Origin: Fimbriimonadaceae bacterium
GTDB taxonomy: Bacteria > Armatimonadota > Fimbriimonadia > Fimbriimonadales > Fimbriimonadaceae
DNA length: 9,395 nt
Reading direction: 5' to 3'
NCBI GenBank assembly: GCA_947447315.1
Contig: CANFJD010000087.1
Coordinates: 1 to 9,395, forward strand
The position numbers and the translations under genes were made by a program. Shown piece by piece: positions 4,955 through 9,395 of the stretch (position 1 is the first letter of the stretch; every line of letters begins with the position of its first letter). The notes under the pieces are model-generated. The model saw nothing but the letters and a program-made list of their open reading frames with translations, searched no databases and was not told where the DNA came from.

Positions 4955-6472
4955 GTGTTCCTTTTGAACCTGCAAGCGGTACGAGGGACAGTCGAATTGT
5001 TTCGAGCTCGCCAGCTTCCGTTGCCGGAACTGAGTGTTTCGGGATTTCGCTTACCCATTGCTCCCGAGCGATACACCCTGAGTTATGAACTCTCGGGGAC
5101 CACCATGAAAGATGGGCGCATGCCTGGGCAAGGGCAGGGGAGCTTACGGGGGCGGAATTTTGCCGCAGATTTCGACAAGGTTAAGCTCGACTTACCGGCC
5201 GGAGAAGCATCGTGGGACCACGCTCGGATTTGGCAAAACAGCTTTGAAATACAGACTGGGCGTTACGTGAAAACGGCGAAGGGGCTGGAGGTTGCGGATG
5301 CCTACGCTGTGATTCGGGCAGAGCGATTGCCGCTACTTACCGTGCGGGCCGACAAGATTTCGGTTGCCGATGGTAAGGGCCAAGCGACCGGAGTCCGAGT
5401 TTCGCTACTCAATCGGTTTGACGTGAATATCGGCAATATTCCCGTTAAGATTCGGACGGGCGAGGCAACCGATCTCAACCAAGTATTGCGAGATGTGGCG
5501 GAGTGGAAGGCGGATTCTCGTTCGATTGCCAACTCCGAGGGTGTCCTGATCGGGAAGTCGCCGGTGAGCCGATTTTCGGCTGGCGGTGGGATTGGGTTCC
5601 GATGGGGAGAATATCCGTCCTACGATGTCCAAGCGGCGTACCGATTGGCCGGAGACCCATCCGCCTCCCCCGACATCCGCCACCCCCGGGTAACCCAAAT
5701 TGACCATACGGCCGATTTCTTTAGTAATGTGGGCGTACGCGATCCCGCCATCCTACAGACGGTTTTCGTTCCTCACACTTCGGTGGGATATTCCGGAATC
5801 GTGAATCGGTTCTACGACGACCTTCCGGCGCCAGACCTCAACAACATCCCGGTGGCGATTGGTTTGGAAAATGTGGGCCGGATTGGATCGACCGGTTACC
5901 AAATTCAGTTACGGGGAGAAATGGTTCACAGCAAGCGGGACGGCAACGTCAATCGGGCGTCTGCGTTCGGCACTTGGTTGGCTTACGACGACGACTTGCA
6001 GCGGGGAATTCATGTTTCATCGCGGGTAGACGGATTTACAACGCAAGTCAGCGGTAGCGATTTCAGTTGGGTAAGGCCCTCGGCGGGCGTAGCGGCGCGT
6101 CTGACGCCGTGGATGCGGATCAGCGGGGCGGGATACTACACGCAAACGTCGGGACATCGCGTTCTGGCGGTCGACTCAGTAACTTCAGGAACTGAGATTG
6201 CCGGACGCATCGATTTTCTCACGGTACCGATGGAGACCGGCATCAACGTTCGGTATGAAGTCGAAAACCGCCGCTGGGGATCGATTCAGCTCTACTGGAG
6301 GCAGGTCATCGGGGCGGCTGAAACTTACGTCCGTTTCGATCCGCGTTCGAAAGGTTTGGGGTTTGGGTTCAAGCTTCGGTCCGAGGCGATACAGTCGGTC
6401 TTCAAATCGAGTCGGGTGGTGAATGTATCCCGGGACGAAACGGCAGATTTGGACCGAACGGACAAAAAGTAA
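4955..6472 (+). CDS. Probable outer-membrane beta-barrel protein (distantly LptD/OstA-like)
   Basis: A 505-residue protein I cannot place securely. The N-terminal part (about 40-170) is a series of short strands (YTLSYELSGTTMKDG, NFAADFDKVKLDLPAG, YAVIRAERLPLLTVRADKI) resembling the stacked sheets of OstA/LptA-type domains. From about 200 to 480 there are many alternating polar/hydrophobic strands with aromatic belts and short turns, such as GGGIGFRWGEYPSYDVQAAY, GYQIQLRGEMVHSK, MRISGAGYYTQ, TGINVRYEVENRRW, GSIQLYWRQVI and GLGFGFKLR, as expected for an outer-membrane barrel. The final 25 residues are polar and charged rather than ending in a terminal aromatic. The only available start is GTG 4955, since an in-frame TGA lies at 4928-4930 with no other start between. 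It gives a very short hydrophobic beginning (MFLLNLQAVRG) rather than a normal signal peptide. LPS-assembly function is only a guess. Confidence 0.65.
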   Translation: MFLLNLQAVRGTVELFRARQLPLPELSVSGFRLPIAPERYTLSYELSGTTMKDGRMPGQGQGSLRGRNFAADFDKVKLDLPAGEASWDHARIWQNSFEIQTGRYVKTAKGLEVADAYAVIRAERLPLLTVRADKISVADGKGQATGVRVSLLNRFDVNIGNIPVKIRTGEATDLNQVLRDVAEWKADSRSIANSEGVLIGKSPVSRFSAGGGIGFRWGEYPSYDVQAAYRLAGDPSASPDIRHPRVTQIDHTADFFSNVGVRDPAILQTVFVPHTSVGYSGIVNRFYDDLPAPDLNNIPVAIGLENVGRIGSTGYQIQLRGEMVHSKRDGNVNRASAFGTWLAYDDDLQRGIHVSSRVDGFTTQVSGSDFSWVRPSAGVAARLTPWMRISGAGYYTQTSGHRVLAVDSVTSGTEIAGRIDFLTVPMETGINVRYEVENRRWGSIQLYWRQVIGAAETYVRFDPRSKGLGFGFKLRSEAIQSVFKSSRVVNVSRDETADLDRTDKK

Positions 6473-6475
6473 ACT
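6470..6475 (+). promoter_or_regulatory. Candidate -10 (TAAACT) overlapping the upstream stop codon, for dus
   Basis: TAAACT begins with the TAA stop of the barrel-protein gene and is followed by six bases and then an in-frame ATC at 6482, seven codons before the TTG at 6503. It fits the spacing seen at the leaderless genes here, but only if the rare codon ATC were the start; otherwise it leaves a 21-base leader before TTG. It may be coincidental. Confidence 0.25.
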
Positions 6476-6502
6476 AGACCTATCGCAAATATCGACCTTG
6501 GT

Positions 6503-7486
6503 TTGATCCTGCAAAACAATCCTTTGGTGTTGGCGCCGATGGAGGACGTCACGGCGCAACCGATGCGGAGAATTGCGAAGCGGATTGCCAATCCGGGGCT
6601 TATGGTCACCGAGTTCGTAAGCGCGATGGCCATCCACTACGGGGCGAAGAAGACCTACAAGAAACTTCGCGTCCATGCCGACGAGCGTCCGCTATCGATT
6701 CAGATTTTTGGCGGTGATGCGGCGATCATGGCGGAAACAGCGCGCGTGGCCGAGAGTTTTGGCCCCGACGTGATTGATATCAATATGGGATGCTGGGTGC
6801 CCAAGGTTTGCAAAACCGGCGCCGGAGCGGCGCTTCTAAAAGACCCCGACATTGCGGAGGAGATTGTCCGTTCGGTGGTGAATGCGGTTTCCGTCCCGGT
6901 CACGGTCAAAGTGCGGGCAGGCTGGGATTACTCACTTTTCGCCGCGCCGGATCTTGCCCGTCGATTTCAGGATGCGGGGGCGCGGATGATCACACTACAC
7001 GCCCGGTTCGCAAAGCAGGGTTACGAAGGTCAAGCCGACTGGGATCTGATTCGCCAACTTCGCGAATCGGTTTCTGTGCCGCTGGTGGGTAATGGAGATG
7101 TTAAAACGGCCGAAGACGCCATACGGATGCGGGCCGAAACCGGGTGCGATGGCGTGATGGTGGGTCGTGCAGCAATCTCCAACCCCTGGCGACTGCGCGA
7201 TATTCAGCGCGGCTTGCAAGGTCTGCAACCTGGACCGGCGCCGACCATTCGCGAACGGATTGAAACGGCGCTGGAGCACCTTCGGCTGCAGATTGAGTAC
7301 GAGGCAACCTCGGATGAAGGCGGTGACCCCGAATTTCGAGCGTGCCGAGAACTCCGTGGGCAGATCCCCATCTACATTAAAGGGGAGATGGGGGCGAGCG
7401 TGCTGCGGGACCAACTCACGAAATGCTCGACGTACGCCGAATACGAGGACCTGTTGCTTGGCTTCGGCGCGGCGAACCACCGATGA
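6503..7486 (+). CDS. dusB: tRNA-dihydrouridine synthase (Dus family, DusB-like)
   Basis: This TIM-barrel flavoenzyme is predicted to reduce uridine to dihydrouridine in the D-loop of tRNA using FMN and NADPH. Residue positions assume the TTG start at 6503, giving 327 residues. Visible: VLAPMEDVT (9-17), TEFVSAMAI (36-44), SIQIFGGD (65-72), the active-site segment VIDINMGCWVPKVCKTGAGAAL with catalytic Cys97, VPVTVKVRAGW (131-141) with FMN-contacting Lys136, TLHARFAKQGYEGQADW with His166, VGNGDVKTAEDA, and DGVMVGRAAISNPW. Family members usually have Pro after the catalytic Cys (GCP); here it is Trp98. There is no ATG before the barrel: TTG 6503 is the first usual start codon, and it lacks a Shine-Dalgarno sequence. 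An in-frame ATC at 6482 is an alternative, so the exact start is uncertain. Membership of Dus is firm, whereas the DusB subgroup and target position are less sure. The gene is 30 bp after the barrel-protein gene and 40 bp before the rhodanese gene. Confidence 0.9.
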   Translation: MILQNNPLVLAPMEDVTAQPMRRIAKRIANPGLMVTEFVSAMAIHYGAKKTYKKLRVHADERPLSIQIFGGDAAIMAETARVAESFGPDVIDINMGCWVPKVCKTGAGAALLKDPDIAEEIVRSVVNAVSVPVTVKVRAGWDYSLFAAPDLARRFQDAGARMITLHARFAKQGYEGQADWDLIRQLRESVSVPLVGNGDVKTAEDAIRMRAETGCDGVMVGRAAISNPWRLRDIQRGLQGLQPGPAPTIRERIETALEHLRLQIEYEATSDEGGDPEFRACRELRGQIPIYIKGEMGASVLRDQLTKCSTYAEYEDLLLGFGAANHR

Positions 7487-7512
7487 ATTGATCGCGCAGG
7501 GGCATCCCCTAG

Positions 7513-7518
7513 TAGACT
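7513..7518 (+). promoter_or_regulatory. Possible -10 element (TAGACT) upstream of the rhodanese gene
   Basis: TAGACT lies 8 nt before the ATG at 7527 in the 40-bp gap after dus. The spacing is two bases longer than at the clear leaderless starts, so it would give a zero- to two-base leader. No Shine-Dalgarno sequence is visible in the gap, which supports a leaderless or coupled start, but the match is modest. Confidence 0.3.
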
Positions 7519-7526
7519 CTCACGCG

Positions 7527-7835
7527 ATGACCGTAGCCCAATTAAAAGCGGAACTTGACTCTGGCGCCAACCCGATTTTGCTGGATGTCCGTGAACCGGA
7601 TGAGTTGGATATTTCCCGCCTGGATGGCGTGACATTGATCCCTATGGGCGAGATTCCCGATCGCTACACAGAACTAGATCCGAATTCGGACATCGTATTG
7701 GTTTGCCGATCAGGTTCTCGCAGCGCGAAGGTGATGGCATTCTTGGATGAAATGGGCTTCACCCGGCTTCGCAATCTCGATGGCGGCATGAATGCATGGG
7801 CCACCGAGATTGATCCGTCGCTACCGGTTTATTAA
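7527..7835 (+). CDS. Single-domain rhodanese-like sulfurtransferase
   Basis: A 102-residue cytoplasmic protein consisting of one rhodanese domain, similar in size to GlpE. Such proteins carry persulfide sulfur on an active-site cysteine and pass it to cyanide, thiols or sulfur-using pathways. Visible: ILLDVREPDELDISRLDG (17-34), IPMGEI (38-43), the active-site loop VLVCRSGSRSAKV with Cys60 inside CRSGSR, and the C-terminal signature LRNLDGGMNAWA (81-92). The open frame extends upstream into dus in another register, but homology starts only at ATG 7527. It follows dus by 40 bp on the same strand and may be partly co-transcribed. Its TAA stop directly abuts the stop of the convergent esterase gene with no spacer. 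A strong hairpin at 7861-7879 lies just beyond. Confidence 0.93.
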   Translation: MTVAQLKAELDSGANPILLDVREPDELDISRLDGVTLIPMGEIPDRYTELDPNSDIVLVCRSGSRSAKVMAFLDEMGFTRLRNLDGGMNAWATEIDPSLPVY

Positions 7836-9179
7836 TTATTCGGGATCGGAGTCCGTTGGCACGGCGGCAAAGCCGCCGTCGAAGAATTTCCGGGCCAAAA
7901 TGCACGATCCGCCGATGTTGGACAGGTGATTCAGGTCCGGATGCACGATTCCGTGGTAGCCCAAGGTGCTGGACGTAACGCCGTTGGCTCGCATCGCCTT
8001 AACGGCCGATTGGGTATTTCCAAATGATACAAATGTGTCCGTCGTGAGTCCGGTGAGATACATCGGTACCGTCGGCTTCCAGTTGTAAGTGTCGTAGCTC
8101 TTCAGCATCGCATACATCGGGAACGACGGATCGGGAGTGGAAAGCCCTTTCGCGGCGGCTGGCTGCATGATCGCGGCGATGTAAAAATTGCCGTCCTTAT
8201 CCTTGACGAACCCGTCCAACGTCGCCGGGAGTAGCAGACCGAGAAGGACATCGGCCGTGGTCTTACTGCCGTTGAAGAACGTCGGAATTTTGCTTGCAAT
8301 GTTCTTCTTAAAGATCGCTCCTGGCGGAATGTTGTAGTACGAGTTCGCGGCGTACGCGATATCGCCAACCAGCATTAGCGGCGCATACTGCAGTTTGTCT
8401 GGCCTTCCGGCGATCGGGCCCATCAACATTTGCCGCTGCGCCCCGGATAGATCATAAGGGCCGGACATGGGGGCCGCGGCTGTGAAATCGACACTTGGAA
8501 TTGGGTCGGCTTCGAGCGCGTGACAAAGTGCCATCGCATTCTGTCCGCCTTCGGAATAGCCTGCCACAAACACTTTCGGCTCGATTGGCTGATGAGTTCC
8601 GGTGGCCACGGTGAATGCCGCAAGTGCAATATCGCGGCCAGCAGGGGAATTCTTGGATCCCATCACATATGGGTGTGGATTGGTGTTGACTCCTTGGCCC
8701 AGATAATCAGGCATGGCAACCGCATATCCCCCGCTGAGGAAGGCGGCGATGGCAGTTGCGCCTTCATTGTAGGTGGTTGGCCCCGAAATACCGGCGCTTG
8801 GACACTCGTTTTGGCCCAACGATGTACCGTGCATGTAAACCACGAGTCCCTTGGGGGCGCCACCGGTAGGGATGGCCACGGCCCCGGATACCGTGACTGG
8901 TTCCCCGAGAAAGGTTTTGGACGAGTAAGTGACTTTGTAATAGGTCCCTCCCAGCGTCGCATCGGGCAACGTCCCAAAAGCAGGGTCGGCCAGTGGCACT
9001 TTGAGCTTGTCCTGCATAAAGGCCGTCAAGTCCGCGGCAGAGAAAGTCTGGAGAGCGGTGTATTTGACGGGATCAGACCGTAATATTCGGTCACTATCGC
9101 TGCCTCCACAGCCAACAAGAAACATTGTGCCAAAGGCACCTATCAACGCGGTCGTGCGCGACCTTGAGCAACGCAGCAT
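7836..9179 (-). CDS. Lipoprotein alpha/beta hydrolase (secretory lipase/esterase-like)
   Basis: A 447-residue exported hydrolase. Residues 1-24 are a lipoprotein signal peptide: positive MLRCSRSR, a hydrophobic stretch, then the lipobox LVGC with Cys24 as the lipidated residue, followed by a Gly/Ser/Asp linker. The domain resembles secretory lipases and related esterases: YYKVTYSSKTFLGEPVTVSG (80-99), oxyanion region VVYMHGTS (113-120), YAVAMPDYLGQG (152-163), nucleophile elbow VAGYSEGGQNA with Ser209, a late TGLTTDTFVSFGNTQ with probable acid Asp381, and HPDLNHLSNIGG, where His418 is the likely base. It probably cleaves acyl esters in the periplasm or at the cell surface; the substrate is unknown. 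Residues 250-370 form a long insertion that may act as a lid. The ATG at 9179 has TAAATT exactly 6 nt upstream. The 3' end abuts the rhodanese gene. Confidence 0.85.
   Translation of the reverse strand: MLRCSRSRTTALIGAFGTMFLVGCGGSDSDRILRSDPVKYTALQTFSAADLTAFMQDKLKVPLADPAFGTLPDATLGGTYYKVTYSSKTFLGEPVTVSGAVAIPTGGAPKGLVVYMHGTSLGQNECPSAGISGPTTYNEGATAIAAFLSGGYAVAMPDYLGQGVNTNPHPYVMGSKNSPAGRDIALAAFTVATGTHQPIEPKVFVAGYSEGGQNAMALCHALEADPIPSVDFTAAAPMSGPYDLSGAQRQMLMGPIAGRPDKLQYAPLMLVGDIAYAANSYYNIPPGAIFKKNIASKIPTFFNGSKTTADVLLGLLLPATLDGFVKDKDGNFYIAAIMQPAAAKGLSTPDPSFPMYAMLKSYDTYNWKPTVPMYLTGLTTDTFVSFGNTQSAVKAMRANGVTSSTLGYHGIVHPDLNHLSNIGGSCILARKFFDGGFAAVPTDSDPE
7861..7879. terminator. Perfect 8-bp hairpin 26 bp past the rhodanese stop, inside the esterase 3' end
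   Basis: ACGGCGGC-AAA-GCCGCCGT is a perfect GC-rich stem of 8 bp with a 3-base loop. It starts 26 bases after the rhodanese stop and could end plus-strand transcripts that have run into the convergent esterase gene, where the same bases encode DGGFAAVP. There is no T tract behind it on the plus strand, so it may slow polymerase or protect the mRNA 3' end rather than act as a full intrinsic terminator. Confidence 0.4.
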
Positions 9180-9185
9180 GGCGGC

Positions 9186-9191
9186 AATTTA
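9186..9191 (-). promoter_or_regulatory. Leaderless -10 element (TAAATT) of the esterase gene
   Basis: On the minus strand TAAATT is followed by exactly six bases (GCCGCC) and the ATG at 9179. The expected transcription start is the A of the ATG. There is no Shine-Dalgarno sequence in the intervening bases, and I see no strong -35. Confidence 0.55.
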
Positions 9192-9222
9192 CCTAGTGAT
9201 ATATCGGTAATGGTGCTGGCGT

Positions 9223-9298
9223 AAAAAATGGCCGCCTCTTTTTCGCAATGTTCCATATGTCCGTAAAGGACATATGGGTGGCGTAAATGGGGCGGCCA
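9223..9298 (-). terminator. Large intrinsic terminator for the gene ending at 9305
   Basis: Read on the minus strand, an outer 8-bp stem TGGCCGCC (9298-9291) pairs with GGCGGCCA (9236-9229) and is followed directly by six T (9228-9223), the classic rho-independent layout. The loop between contains a second, perfect 10-bp hairpin (9253-9277). The element begins 7 bases past the stop at 9305 and lies before the esterase promoter, so it should insulate the esterase gene from upstream transcription. Confidence 0.75.
9253..9277. repeat. Perfect 10-bp inverted repeat, loop GTAAA
   Basis: CCATATGTCC and GGACATATGG are exact reverse complements separated by GTAAA. It sits in the middle of the large terminator. 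The flanks also carry a direct repeat, TGGCGTAAA at 9217-9225 and 9279-9287. The half-site ACATATG could be bound by a dimeric regulator, but the simplest reading is RNA structure. Confidence 0.6.
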
Positions 9299-9304
9299 GA
9301 GAAT

Positions 9305-9395
9305 TTACTTCTTAACGAACTTTCGCTTGGTCTTATCGAATCCAAGCTCAAGTTTCTTGGCATCGTAGTGCCAGACCGGCGAGCCGGAACGCTGA
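9305..9395 (-). CDS. C-terminal end of an unidentified protein
   Basis: Only the last 29 codons and a TAA stop (9307-9305) are inside the window; the gene enters from the right edge. The tail contains WHYDAKKLELGFDKTKRKFV and ends in KK, so it is strongly basic and polar. I cannot assign a family from so little. The open frame, the immediately following intrinsic terminator on the same strand and the absence of another gene here support it as a real 3' end. Confidence 0.55.
   Translation of the reverse strand, partial: QRSGSPVWHYDAKKLELGFDKTKRKFVKK

Noticed and set aside
6185..6676. 163-codon minus-strand open frame across the barrel protein and dus
   Set aside because: It straddles two real plus-strand genes, and its Arg/Asp/Pro-rich translation is typical of a shadow frame.
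7167..7526. N-terminal extension of the rhodanese frame inside dus
   Set aside because: It is an out-of-frame reading of the dus gene, and rhodanese similarity starts at ATG 7527.
8520..9083. 187-codon open frame antisense to the esterase gene
   Set aside because: It lies wholly within a clear coding gene, its translation shows no domain, and no start signal is visible; shadow frame.
1..9395. Mobile elements, CRISPR arrays, tRNA or rRNA genes, defence system
   Set aside because: No transposase or integrase frames, spaced direct repeats, tRNA-like cloverleaf or rRNA sequence was seen on either strand.

Overview
This is chromosomal bacterial DNA of moderate GC content, densely packed with housekeeping and secreted-protein genes. 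I see no mobile element, CRISPR array, tRNA or rRNA. The cell appears to have an outer compartment or outer membrane: there is a probable outer-membrane beta-barrel protein, a lipoprotein esterase and other exported proteins. NAD-type isocitrate dehydrogenase, a DUF2237 protein, an S8-protease precursor and several leaderless-looking genes would fit a lineage such as Armatimonadota (Fimbriimonadia-like). That assignment is inference and low confidence; Deinococcus-like groups also use leaderless genes.

Layout. 1-279 (-): start of a secreted subtilisin-like protease, cut by the window edge. 280-419: spacer holding a 12-bp palindrome. 420-1286 (-): unrecognised secreted protein. 1328-2353 (+): NAD-dependent isocitrate dehydrogenase. 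2350-2991 (-): PdxH. 3034-3426 (+): small hypothetical. 3474-3881 (+) and 3865-4227 (+): ketosteroid-isomerase-related protein overlapping a DUF2237 protein. 4224-4934 (-): NodB-fold polysaccharide deacetylase homologue with degenerate catalytic motifs. 4955-6472 (+): probable outer-membrane protein. 6503-7486 (+): tRNA-dihydrouridine synthase. 7527-7835 (+): single-domain rhodanese. 7836-9179 (-): lipoprotein alpha/beta hydrolase. 9221-9298: large terminator hairpin. 9305-9395 (-): C-terminal tail of an unknown protein.

Two organisational themes stand out. First, five starts (PdxH, the KSI-related gene, the deacetylase homologue, the outer-membrane protein and the esterase) have a TANNNT hexamer exactly 6 nt before the start codon. 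That places the expected transcription start on the first base of the start codon, so these genes look leaderless. One of these sites, ATTATAAT at 4941-4948, is palindromic and lies symmetrically between two divergent GTG starts only 20 bp apart. Second, all three convergent gene pairs meet tail to tail with no spacer (4-bp overlap, 4-bp overlap, 0 bp), so their transcripts must terminate inside or run antisense into the neighbour.

Functionally this is a mixed neighbourhood: TCA cycle, vitamin B6, tRNA modification and sulfur transfer, plus envelope proteins. Strand changes are frequent and long operons are absent. The closest functional coupling is the overlapping KSI-related/DUF2237 pair. 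I did not find a convincing new multigene system; the most notable items are the leaderless bidirectional promoter and the probable pseudo-deacetylase.
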